Positions 24,187 through 31,260 of a DNA stretch of 32,475 nt are shown piece by piece. This stretch comes from Methanococci archaeon (GTDB lineage Archaea; AGJL01; Methanococci; Methanococcales; Methanocaldococcaceae). The translations under genes and the position numbers were made by a program. Where the stretch lies: contig JAADDS010000034.1 of the NCBI GenBank assembly GCA_013153845.1, forward strand, positions 1 to 32,475. The letters run 5' to 3'. How positions within the stretch are numbered: position 1 is the stretch's first letter; every line of letters starts with the position of its first letter. The notes beneath the pieces are model-generated. The model saw only the letters and a program-made list of their open reading frames with translations, searched no databases and was not told the origin of the DNA.

Positions 24187-25833
24187 ATGAAATTTGAACC
24201 AAGACCTACAAAAATGTTCTGCTTCCAATGTCAAGAAGCAGCAAAAAACGAAGCTTGCACTATAAAAGGTGTCTGTGGAAAAGATGATGTTGTAGCAAAC
24301 CTCCAAGATCTATTAATTTATACTATAAAAGGTTTATGCTATGCATGCAATAAAGCCAACTACTTAGACGATGAAGTTATGGACTACATTCCAAAGGCAT
24401 TATTTGTAACAATAACTAACGTCAATTTTGATGATAAAGATGTAATCGACTGGATAAAGAAAGGAGTCGCTTTAAGAGAGAAAATTATAGAAAAAACTAA
24501 TTTAAATAAAGAAGAACTTCCTCACTGTGCTACTTGGACTTACGAAACCGACGAAGATCTAATAAATTTAGCTAATACAAAGGAAGTTAGCGTCTTAGCA
24601 GAGGATAATGAAGACATAAGATCTTTAAAAGAACTTATAACCTATGGAATTAAAGGAATAGGAGCTTATTTAAGCCATGCCATGCATCTCGGATACAACA
24701 ATGAAGAAATCCATAAATTTATAATTAAAGCATTTACTAAAATCGTTGATAGCAAAGATGCTGATGAGTTATTTAATTTAGCAATGGAGACAGGAAAGTA
24801 TGCTGTTGAGACATTGGCATTATTAGATAAGGCAAACACTGAAACCTATGGACATCCAGAGATAACGGAGGTTAATTTAGGAGTTAGAGATAGGCCAGGA
24901 ATCTTAATAAGTGGGCATGATTTAAAGGACTTGGAGGAGTTGTTAGAGCAAAGTAAAGATGCAGGAGTTGATATTTACACCCATTGTGAGATGTTGCCAG
25001 CCCACTACTACCCATTCTTTAAGAAGTATGAGCACTTTGTAGGGAATTATGGGGGCTCATGGCCATTCCAAAGAGAGGAGTTTGAGAAATTCAACGGCCC
25101 AATAGTGATGACAACAAACTGTTTAGTTCCACCAAAGGACTCATACAAGGATAGGGTTTATGTAACCAACGAAGTTGGCTATCCTGGCTTAAAGAGAATT
25201 CCAGTAAAAGAGGACGGAACTAAGGATTTCTCAGAGGTTATTGAACATGCTAAAAAATGCAAGCCACCAACACCACTCGAAAATGGAAAGATCGTTGGAG
25301 GATTCGCTCACAACCAAGTTTTAGCACTGGCAGATAAAGTAATCGAGGCAGTTAAAAGTGGAAAAATAAGAAAATTCGTTGTAATGGCTGGATGTGATGG
25401 AAGGCATAAAACAAGAGAGTATTATACTGAATTTGCCAAGAAACTGCCTAAAGATACAGTTATATTAACATGTGGATGTGCAAAATATAGGTTTATTAAA
25501 TTAGGGCTTGGAGACATTGATGGAATTCCAAGAGTGTTAGATGCTGGGCAGTGTAATGATAGTTATTCATTAGTTAAAATTGCATTGGCTTTAAAAGATG
25601 CATTTGGCTTAAATGATGTAAATGAGCTTCCAATCGCTTATAATATCTCCTGGTATGAGCAAAAAGCAGTTACCGTATTATTGGCCTTGCTTTACTTAGG
25701 AGTTAAGGATATTGTATTAGGTCCAACATTACCGGCATTCTTATCTCCAAATGTTGCAAAGGTCTTGGTCGAGAAGTTTGGAATCTCAACGATCTCAACA
25801 GTTGATGAAGATATTAAAAGATTAGTTGGATAA
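24187..25833 (+). CDS. hcp: Hybrid cluster protein (hydroxylamine reductase)
   Basis: The 548-residue protein has the N-terminal cluster motif C-x2-C-x8-C-x5-C (Cys12, 15, 24, 30). All ligands of the Fe-S-O hybrid cluster are visible: His in SGHDL, Glu in [12 protein letters not shown], Cys in TTNCLVPP, Cys in AGCDGRH, Cys in CGCAKYRF, Cys in AGQCNDSYS, and Glu in WYEQKAV. Hcp reduces hydroxylamine in vitro and in bacteria acts on nitric oxide and nitrosylation. The ATG follows AAGGGTGAAATA. A probable TATA box (CTATATATAC) is near 24117-24126. Length is that of the full-size class. The gene is followed by a T-rich terminator, so the cupin gene may be separately transcribed. Confidence 0.96.
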   Translation: MKFEPRPTKMFCFQCQEAAKNEACTIKGVCGKDDVVANLQDLLIYTIKGLCYACNKANYLDDEVMDYIPKALFVTITNVNFDDKDVIDWIKKGVALREKIIEKTNLNKEELPHCATWTYETDEDLINLANTKEVSVLAEDNEDIRSLKELITYGIKGIGAYLSHAMHLGYNNEEIHKFIIKAFTKIVDSKDADELFNLAMETGKYAVETLALLDKANTETYGHPEITEVNLGVRDRPGILISGHDLKDLEELLEQSKDAGVDIYTHCEMLPAHYYPFFKKYEHFVGNYGGSWPFQREEFEKFNGPIVMTTNCLVPPKDSYKDRVYVTNEVGYPGLKRIPVKEDGTKDFSEVIEHAKKCKPPTPLENGKIVGGFAHNQVLALADKVIEAVKSGKIRKFVVMAGCDGRHKTREYYTEFAKKLPKDTVILTCGCAKYRFIKLGLGDIDGIPRVLDAGQCNDSYSLVKIALALKDAFGLNDVNELPIAYNISWYEQKAVTVLLALLYLGVKDIVLGPTLPAFLSPNVAKVLVEKFGISTISTVDEDIKRLVG

Positions 25834-25860
25834 ATATATAATATAAAATCATAAGATAAC

Positions 25861-25909
25861 CTTTAATTTTTAATTTTATCTTTTATATTTTGGATTTTTT
25901 ATTTTTTAT
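25861..25909 (+). terminator. T-rich terminator after hcp
   Basis: From about 28 bases after the hcp stop the plus strand carries repeated T runs (TTTAATTTTTAATTTTATC and on to GGATTTTTTATTTTTTAT). This is the oligo-T form of archaeal terminator. Confidence 0.5.
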
Positions 25910-25990
25910 AAGATTATAAATCAGCAAAATTAATTAATTGGATTAGTAAATTAGGTTAAAATTCAGTTGCACTTGTATATGGGTGATTAG

Positions 25991-26341
25991 ATGATAGAGA
26001 AAGTTTATGAGTTTAAAAAAGATGCTAAAACAAAGGTTGTTGAAAAAATTGTCAATACCGAGCATGTTCAGATCAATCATATTGTTTTGCCAAAAGGAGA
26101 GCAGATGCCAAAGCATTACTCAAACTCCTACGTTCATTTAATAATAATTAAAGGAGAGATGACTCTAACCTTAGAAGACCAAGAACCACACAACTACAAA
26201 GAAGGGAATATTGTTTATGTTCCATTTAATGTAAAAATGCTAATACAAAACTTAAATTCAGATATTTTGGAGTTTTTTGTTATAAAAGCCCCTCATCCAA
26301 AGAAATTAAATGCTCCAGAGGAGGCAATCAAATGTGAATAG
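25991..26341 (+). CDS. Small single-domain cupin
   Basis: The 116-residue protein has a cupin barrel pattern: INHIVLPKGEQMPKHYSNSYVHLIIIKGEMTLTLEDQ, then PHNYKEGNIVYVPFNVKMLIQNLNSDILEFFVI. The first motif lacks the standard HxH spacing (His45 and His52 are present separately), and the second motif has no clear metal histidine, so metal binding is uncertain. Small cupins can bind metals, sense ligands or act as isomerases. The ATG follows GGGTGATTAG. It ends 8 bases before the next gene, forming a two-gene operon. Confidence 0.75.
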   Translation: MIEKVYEFKKDAKTKVVEKIVNTEHVQINHIVLPKGEQMPKHYSNSYVHLIIIKGEMTLTLEDQEPHNYKEGNIVYVPFNVKMLIQNLNSDILEFFVIKAPHPKKLNAPEEAIKCE

Positions 26342-26349
26342 GTGGGATT

Positions 26350-26730
26350 ATGAAGGAAGTAAGAAAAGATGTTGATATAAAAGAAAATCTAACGAAAATA
26401 TTAGAGAACAAAATAAAACTAATGATGCTTTCTAAATTTAGATCTATTGATGAGTATAGTGGAGAGATCTTTAAAGAGTTATCTGATGTGGAGATGAAAA
26501 ACTTAGAGATCTTGTATGAGAAATATCTTATCCACTTTAATGAGAAACCAAACATAAAGGCAGAGGTTGATATAGATGAAGATATTCTCAAACTACTAAA
26601 AGAAACCATAGATATGGAGAGATCATTGGCTAAGAAATTAGGGCCAAATTTTGGTGTTAGACAGGCAGTTATTCATTCATTATCTGATGATGAGAGATTA
26701 TACTACTATTTAAACAAAGAAAAACATTGA
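26350..26730 (+). CDS. Uncharacterised helical protein, linked to the cupin gene
   Basis: The 126-residue protein is acidic and mostly predicted helix (NLTKILENKIKLMMLSKFRS, LSDVEMKNLEILYEKYLIHF, EDILKLLKETIDMERSLAKK) and ends with GPNFGVRQAVIHSLSDDERL. The ATG follows AATAGGTGGGAT, 8 bases after the cupin stop, so the two are cotranscribed. I do not recognise the family. There are no cysteines or histidine clusters that suggest a metal site. The helical layout with conserved-looking Glu and His residues could be a four-helix bundle. Confidence 0.65.
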   Translation: MKEVRKDVDIKENLTKILENKIKLMMLSKFRSIDEYSGEIFKELSDVEMKNLEILYEKYLIHFNEKPNIKAEVDIDEDILKLLKETIDMERSLAKKLGPNFGVRQAVIHSLSDDERLYYYLNKEKH

Positions 26731-26914
26731 AAAATAAAAATTATAAAAGCATTGGAATGTAATGGACAATGGATATTAAAAAACTTTTTTAAGTAATTTT
26801 CAATTATAACTTTTATCGATTAACCAAAATAATAATTTAAACCAAAACAATTTAAACCATATATGGAAATATAAAAAATAAAAAAATAAAGATATTTAAG
26901 CGATAGGGGAAAGT

Positions 26915-27670
26915 ATGATAGATGCTCACACTCACTTAGATGTTAGGAGCTTTGAAGATTTGGAAAAGATGGCTTTGAGTGGCATTGAGACGATTATAAC
27001 CTGTGCTCACGATCCTTACAAAATGAGTGTTCCAGAGGTGTATTTAGATCACTGGGATCGGTTGATTAATTTAGAGGTTAAAAGAGGAAAAATGGCTAAT
27101 GTTGAAGTTAAAGTGGCAGTTGGAGTTCATCCTATGGGTTATCCAAAAAATTGGGATGTCTTAATAAAAAAACTGCCTGAATTTTTGGAAAATGAGAATG
27201 TTGTAGCTATCGGAGAGACGGGATTGCATTATCTAAATGAAGATGAAAAAAATCTTTTAAAAGAGCAGTTATACTTAGCAAAAGATCTCAATATGCCTAT
27301 TATAGTTCATACTCCTGAGAAGAACAAAAAAGAGGCATTAATTGAAATTTTAAAAATTTTAGATGAAGTTAAAATAAAGGATGAGTTGGTTATGATCGAT
27401 CACATAAATAAGGAGACGGTTGATTTAATCGATAGGGATGTTTATATTGGCTTAACTGTTCAACCATCAATGAAATTAACTCATGAAGAGGCAGGAGAAA
27501 TAATTAAAAATTATGACAAAAAATTTATTTTAAGCAGTGATTTAGGAAGTTTAAAGGCAGATATATATGCTTTACCAAGAACTAAGTTGTATATGAAAAA
27601 AATCGGCGTTGATGAAGATAAAATTATTGCCTCAATTTATAAGAATGCAAAGATGTTTTATAAACTCTAA
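26915..27670 (+). CDS. TatD-like metal-dependent hydrolase
   Basis: The 251-residue TIM-barrel protein has the metal-binding pattern of the TatD family: DAHTHLD (His5, His7), VAVGVHPMGYP, AIGETGLHY (metal Glu), IIVHTPEKNK, MIDHINKE and ILSSDLGS (metal Asp). TatD proteins include DNases, but this archaeal subgroup has diverged and its substrate is not known to me. The ATG follows GATAGGGGAAAG. Its stop overlaps the end of the convergent RIO2 gene by 4 bases. Confidence 0.85.
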   Translation: MIDAHTHLDVRSFEDLEKMALSGIETIITCAHDPYKMSVPEVYLDHWDRLINLEVKRGKMANVEVKVAVGVHPMGYPKNWDVLIKKLPEFLENENVVAIGETGLHYLNEDEKNLLKEQLYLAKDLNMPIIVHTPEKNKKEALIEILKILDEVKIKDELVMIDHINKETVDLIDRDVYIGLTVQPSMKLTHEEAGEIIKNYDKKFILSSDLGSLKADIYALPRTKLYMKKIGVDEDKIIASIYKNAKMFYKL

Positions 27671-28575
27671 CTCCTTCCAGTAATGTAGTTGAATATTTTG
27701 TCAGTATCTATATTTTCATCATCTCTGTCTATCTTGTATTTTTTAAAGTATCGAATTACATTTTCAATATCTCTTTTTAAGTAAAATTCTGCCTCAGGAT
27801 GGAATTTAGAAACCGCCTGTGGCCAATCTATTATCACAAACTCCTCTCCATCAAAGAGTATATTAAATTCACTTAAATCTCCATGGATATACCCTAATTC
27901 ATAAGCTTTTTTAACTTCATCTATTATCTTCCAAAATAGTTCTTTTATTTCATCTCTGCTCATGAATTTAGATAAGTCGATTCGCTTTAACTCCTCTCCC
28001 ACGACTTTTCCCATAATTATCGCGTGTCTATTCCAGTGTATTGGCTCTGGAACTTTAACTATTGGAAAAAGTTCATTCAAAATCTCAAACTCTCGCTCAG
28101 CGGTTAGTCGTGAAACATATAACCAACTTATATGATGTTTATCCGCTATATACTCTCTATACCTCTTTCCTCTTGTAAAACACGTCCTTCCATGCTTATG
28201 GAATTTTAACACTGCTTCTCTTCCATCTTCTAACAATACACCATACACATCTCCTTCTTTTCCAACACCTAATTTATTACCTACTGCTTTTAAAATTCCT
28301 TTTTTGACAAATGCATTTATTGCAAGGGCATCATAACCCCCCATTGAAACCGCATAACCATACGTGCTCCTAACTACAAATTCAAATTTATTTAATCGCT
28401 TTAATCTATATAAAACATCTTTTTCTGGCATTTTTGCCTTTCTAACAATCTCCTCCAGAGGAACCCATTCGTAATGCCTCATTGATATTTCTATTATTTT
28501 TAATATCTTAAAGTCCTCATCTTGCGCTTCTTTTAATCTCTCAATTAGTTTTTTAATTATGGTAATCCCCTCCAT
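27667..28575 (-). CDS. rio2: RIO2-type serine/threonine protein kinase
   Basis: An N-terminal winged-helix domain (about 20-90) precedes the RIO kinase domain. This has an ATP loop GVGKEGDVYG (103-112), Lys124 in AVLKFHKHGRT, a hinge near HAIIMGKVVG, the catalytic loop YIHGDLSEFNILF (Asp233, Asn238) and the metal Asp250 in IIDWPQAV. Archaeal and eukaryotic RIO2 act in late small-subunit ribosome assembly. The ATG at 28573-28575 has no ribosome site before it. A GGAGGGGAT lies directly after it, so the message may be leaderless or the true start may use a non-standard codon shortly after. Length (302) is normal. Confidence 0.93.
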   Translation of the reverse strand: MEGITIIKKLIERLKEAQDEDFKILKIIEISMRHYEWVPLEEIVRKAKMPEKDVLYRLKRLNKFEFVVRSTYGYAVSMGGYDALAINAFVKKGILKAVGNKLGVGKEGDVYGVLLEDGREAVLKFHKHGRTCFTRGKRYREYIADKHHISWLYVSRLTAEREFEILNELFPIVKVPEPIHWNRHAIIMGKVVGEELKRIDLSKFMSRDEIKELFWKIIDEVKKAYELGYIHGDLSEFNILFDGEEFVIIDWPQAVSKFHPEAEFYLKRDIENVIRYFKKYKIDRDDENIDTDKIFNYITGRS

Positions 28576-28861
28576 CTTTAAACTATTTGTATATTTTATT
28601 TTTTATGTTATATTATAAAGGTTGTTTGTTATAAATGGATTTATTGTTTTTATATTTTGTTTTTATATTATTTTTTATACATTACAATCTGTTGGCTATT
28701 TTTTAGTGTTAGTTATTGCTCTTGACCAAGTTTTACTAAATTTTAAGATCGTTTCAAGATCAGGAAAAAAAGGAACTTAAAAAAAGAAAAAAATTATAAA
28801 AGTTAATAGAAACAATAGAAAATTTATAAGATTGAAATAAAATGATATGAGGTTGTGTATA
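28576..28861. other. Intergenic region between RIO2 and Sua5 genes
   Basis: These 286 bases separate divergent genes. Long T runs (28610-28680) and A runs (28765-28800) dominate, with AT boxes for both directions. I see no gene, no stable hairpin and no RNA-like GC island here. Confidence 0.4.
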
Positions 28862-29500
28862 ATGCCCCCAAAAATCATAAAAATATACGATCTTGATAAA
28901 GAAAAACAGAAAGAGGTGTTGAACTTTTTAAAAAAAGAAATCTTAGATGGAAAAATAATAATTTGTGGAACTGATACTCTATATGGTATCTCGGCAAATG
29001 CTTTAAATGAAAAAGCAGTTAAAAAAATATATCAAATAAAAAAAAGGGACTATAACAAACCATTATCAATATGTTTAAAAGATATTGATGAAATTAAAAA
29101 ATATGCATATGTTAATGAACTGGCAGAGAAAATTATTAAACATTTTCTTCCTGGGCCAATAACAATAATAGTGAAAAAGAAACCAAATATTCCAGACATC
29201 GTTTCTAAAGAATATATTGGGATTAGAATTCCAGATGAGGATATTATTAGAGAGTTAGCAATAGTTCCATTAACAACTACTTCTGCAAATATTTCAGGAG
29301 GAAAAGACCCTACCTGTGTGGAAGAGATCGATGGAGAAATAATAAAAAATGTTGATTATGTCATAGATATTGGAAAATGTAAGTATTCAAAACCATCTAC
29401 AATAATCAAAATAGAAGATACTTCAATAGCCCTTATAAGAGAGGGAGCAATTCCATTTTCAGAGATATTATCATCATTAAACAAAGTAAAAAATAAATAA
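28862..29500 (+). CDS. Sua5/YrdC-type threonylcarbamoyl-AMP synthase
   Basis: The 212-residue product has the YrdC domain: GTDTLYGISANALNEKAVKKIYQIKKRDYNKPLSI near 39-73, LPGPITIIVKKK, IGIRIPD and TTTSANISGG near 140-149. The enzyme makes threonylcarbamoyl-AMP from threonine, bicarbonate and ATP for the t6A modification at position 37 of ANN-decoding tRNAs. The ATG at 28862 follows GAGGTTGTG; the ATG at 28847 is closer to AT-rich leader and less likely. There is no C-terminal Sua5 domain, so this is the short form. It is the last ordinary chromosomal gene before the TnpB island. Confidence 0.92.
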   Translation: MPPKIIKIYDLDKEKQKEVLNFLKKEILDGKIIICGTDTLYGISANALNEKAVKKIYQIKKRDYNKPLSICLKDIDEIKKYAYVNELAEKIIKHFLPGPITIIVKKKPNIPDIVSKEYIGIRIPDEDIIRELAIVPLTTTSANISGGKDPTCVEEIDGEIIKNVDYVIDIGKCKYSKPSTIIKIEDTSIALIREGAIPFSEILSSLNKVKNK

Positions 29501-29598
29501 TAAAAAATAAAAACCCTCTATATTAAAAATATTAATACTCTGATTAGACATACCTTATAATCATTTAATCAAAACATTGATCGTGTGGGGGGAGGGGT

Positions 29599-29652
29599 AT
29601 GAAAGATAAAAGTGGAAATTGGATAAATAACATAATAGATGATTTAAACAAT
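29599..29652 (+). pseudogene. N-terminal fragment of an interrupted gene
   Basis: A strong ribosome site (GGGGGGAGGGG) precedes an ATG that opens MKDKSGNWINNIIDDLNN in normal AT-rich host style. The frame then runs at about 29653 into the GC-rich structured element and becomes meaningless. This is what an insertion into codon 19 or so of a gene would leave. No protein family can be named from 18 residues. Its missing part is not obvious downstream, although AT-rich sequence between the two TnpB elements (31002-31100) may be a further piece. Confidence 0.4.
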
Positions 29653-29765
29653 CCTGACCTCCTCTCCGAGCTAAAGCTCGGAGGTTCCCATAGGGAACTC
29701 CCTTGCACTCCTGTCGCCAGGAGGTCATCGGGTCGGTTCTGTCATCGGGCCGGGTCAGGCGACCC
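29653..29765 (-). ncRNA. GC-rich structured element, probably a solo right end/omega RNA of a TnpB element
   Basis: The segment folds into nested stems. TGACCTCCT (29655-29663) pairs with AGGAGGTCA (29719-29727). It encloses the hairpin CTCCGAGC-TAAA-GCTCGGAG (29664-29683) and the hairpin GTTCCC-ATA-GGGAAC (29684-29698). GGGTCG/CGACCC (29730-29735, 29760-29765) forms an outer arm, and CCTGAC (29653-29658) can alternatively pair with GTCAGG (29754-29759). On the minus strand the final GAGCTTTAGCTC hairpin followed by GAGGAGGTCA resembles, from memory, the right end of IS605/IS1341-type elements, where the guide-bearing omega RNA ends. No tnpB body is attached on that strand. Alternative: left end of the following TnpB element. 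Confidence 0.45.
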
Positions 29766-29791
29766 ATCGATAATAATATATATTCCCACTC

Positions 29792-29800
29792 TTATAAATA
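29792..29800 (+). promoter_or_regulatory. Probable TATA box of the first TnpB gene
   Basis: TTATAAATA lies 42 bases before the tnpB ATG, placing transcription start near 29820, within the hairpin described next. Confidence 0.4.
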
Positions 29801-29809
29801 CCTTACGGT

Positions 29810-29831
29810 GTCGTAATGTTAGTATTACGAC
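29810..29831 (+). repeat. Hairpin just before the first tnpB (possible left end)
   Basis: GTCGTAAT and ATTACGAC form a perfect 8-base inverted repeat with the loop GTTAGT, ending ten bases before the tnpB ATG. IS200/IS605 elements carry subterminal single-strand hairpins of this kind at their left ends, recognised by TnpA. It could also occlude the start of the message. Confidence 0.4.
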
Positions 29832-29841
29832 GGTGGTATAG

Positions 29842-30918
29842 ATGAAAAAATCATTAGTCATGAAGGTTAGAGAATCATTAACAACCCATGCTCAAATGAA
29901 AATCGAACAATCCCTTGTTGATTTTAGAAATGCTGTTAATGATTGGATAAGAATATCGATAAATAATGGTTGGATTACTACAAGAACACTACAAAAATTC
30001 GGTTATAAACAACTTAGAGAGAAGTATTCTAACTTATATTCGGCAGTGTTGTTAGAGGCAATGGATGTAGCTATAGGAATACTAAAATCGGCAAAATCTA
30101 AAGGCATCGTCCCAGAGTTCGATGCAGATGTTATATGCTTTAAAAACCAACACTATAAATTGCACAGTTCGAGAGTTATCGTTCCATTATGCGGAGAGAA
30201 AACATACATTCCATTATACATTCCTAAGAAGTTTCGAAAATACTTGGCTAATTATAAGTTAGGAAGATTAACGATTTTTAAGAGGGATGATTGGTATTAT
30301 ATCTCAATCTCTGTGAAAATCGAACCACCAGAGAGGAAAGTTACTAATGTCATTGGAGTCGATTTAGGAGTGTATAATTTTGTGGTTGTAGCTGATGCGA
30401 AGGGGAGGGAGTTGTTGAGAATTTCTGGGAAAGATATTATCGAACGGAAGAAATTGTTAGAGTATAAGTATTCGGTAAAACAGCAGAGGGCTCGTAGGTA
30501 TTCGAAAAATCGTGTAATTGGACACAAATATAAGAATTATTCGAAGTATGTTAATCACTGTATAGCTAAAAAAGTTGTTGAAATTGCTAAAAAGTATAAT
30601 GCGATGGTTGTTTTAGAGAATCTTAAAAGAATTAGAGGGAAATCGAAGAGTTTGAGGAGGTTGTTTAGAAAGTGGCCGTATTTCGATTTGATACAAAAAA
30701 TCGAATACAAGGCTAAGGAAAATGGTATTCCAGTAGTTAAGATTAATCCGAGAAATACATCGAAAACTTGTAGTCGGTGTGGGTATGTTGATAGGAAGTT
30801 GAAGAATGAGAGGATTTTTGTGTGTCCGAAGTGTGGTTTAAGGATTGATAGGGATTTGAATGGTGCGATAAATATTGCCCGAAAGGTAGTCCCACCTCCT
30901 CCCTATCTTCGAGCGTAG
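29842..30918 (+). CDS. tnpB: TnpB RNA-guided nuclease, IS605/IS1341 type, intact catalytic residues
   Basis: The 358-residue protein has the OrfB layout: helical N-terminal domain with beta wedge (about 1-165), then RuvC. RuvC I is IGVDLGVYNF (Asp174) and RuvC II is MVVLENLKR (Glu259). The zinc ribbon is CSRCG/CPKCG (Cys310, 313, 328, 331), and RuvC III is RIDRDLNGAINIA (Asp338). All catalytic acids are present. TnpB cuts DNA guided by an omega RNA made from the element's right end, which favours retention of the element. There is no tnpA beside it, so it is a solo element moved in trans or no longer mobile. Codons such as TCG and ATC-G junctions give more CpG than in host genes, consistent with transfer. 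A GACGGTGG ribosome site lies before the ATG. Confidence 0.92.
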   Translation: MKKSLVMKVRESLTTHAQMKIEQSLVDFRNAVNDWIRISINNGWITTRTLQKFGYKQLREKYSNLYSAVLLEAMDVAIGILKSAKSKGIVPEFDADVICFKNQHYKLHSSRVIVPLCGEKTYIPLYIPKKFRKYLANYKLGRLTIFKRDDWYYISISVKIEPPERKVTNVIGVDLGVYNFVVVADAKGRELLRISGKDIIERKKLLEYKYSVKQQRARRYSKNRVIGHKYKNYSKYVNHCIAKKVVEIAKKYNAMVVLENLKRIRGKSKSLRRLFRKWPYFDLIQKIEYKAKENGIPVVKINPRNTSKTCSRCGYVDRKLKNERIFVCPKCGLRIDRDLNGAINIARKVVPPPPYLRA

Positions 30919-31001
30919 CGAGGAGAGTAATGAAAACCGTTAGGTTTTCATCTGAATTCATCACTACCCTAAGCAGAGTTTCTTAGCGACAACTAAGGGT
31001 A
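30850..31001 (+). ncRNA. Predicted omega RNA / right end of the first TnpB element
   Basis: The end of tnpB and the following 80 bases are rich in structure. There is a perfect hairpin TGAAAACC-GTTA-GGTTTTCA (30931-30950). A closing stem TACCCT/AGGGTA (30965-30970, 30996-31001) surrounds CTAAG (30969-30973) and CTTAG (30982-30986), which can also pair with each other. Such alternative pairings are typical of omega RNA 3' ends. In this family the scaffold ends at the right end of the element and the next 15-20 bases of flanking DNA act as guide, which here would begin close to 31002. The 5' boundary is a guess. Confidence 0.5.
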
Positions 31002-31100
31002 AAAAATGAGATGATAGATTTAAAACATTCGTTAGAAGAGTCGACATTTAAAATAAATAACAGATACAACATATTAGAACAGGGGTCTTCCCAACGTGGT
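31002..31100. other. AT-rich leftover between two TnpB elements
   Basis: This stretch returns to host-like composition and has an open frame (IDLKHSLEESTFKINNRYNI, then LEQ) that leads into the second element's right end. The start ATGATAGATTTAAAACA resembles ATAATAGATGATTTAAACA at 29629-29648 to the left of the first TnpB element, so the two flanks may derive from one site. It may be a remnant of the interrupted gene. Confidence 0.3.
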
Positions 31101-31260
31101 CATTCATGGACAATTATAGATTTTGAGAAATCTCCCATTCAAATCTACAGTATAGCTCACATTGGGATTGGGCTTCATCGGTCTCAACTCCCCTCTGGGT
31201 TCATTGGAGAGTAAATCATCGACCTCAGCCCCAGCCACGGGAACCCCAACTCCGCCTAAG
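31080..31260 (-). ncRNA. Possible omega RNA / right end of the IS607-like element
   Basis: The 3' end of the minus-strand tnpB contains the hairpin AGATTT-CTCA-AAATCT (31118-31133 on the plus strand) close to the stop at 31104-31106, and a GC-rich CCCAATCCCAATG segment upstream. By analogy with IS607-type TnpB elements the right end and guide boundary would lie near or just beyond 31100, toward 31080. Boundaries are approximate and the fold is weaker than that of the first element. Confidence 0.3.

Noticed and set aside
29561-29767. 68-codon minus-strand frame (MGRLTRPDDRTDPMTSWRQE...)
   Set aside because: The Arg- and Gly-rich part is the structured GC-rich element read as codons and the rest is the antisense of the interrupted gene start. 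I treat the segment as RNA or transposon end, not protein, although such tails do occur at TnpB C-termini.
29653-29841. Continuation of the 29599 frame as an 80-residue protein
   Set aside because: After residue 18 the frame runs through the hairpins and the tnpB promoter, with a sharp change in composition and no sensible protein pattern.
31011-31214. 67-codon plus-strand frame
   Set aside because: Its second half is antisense to the end of the IS607-like tnpB; only the first part may be a gene remnant, described separately.
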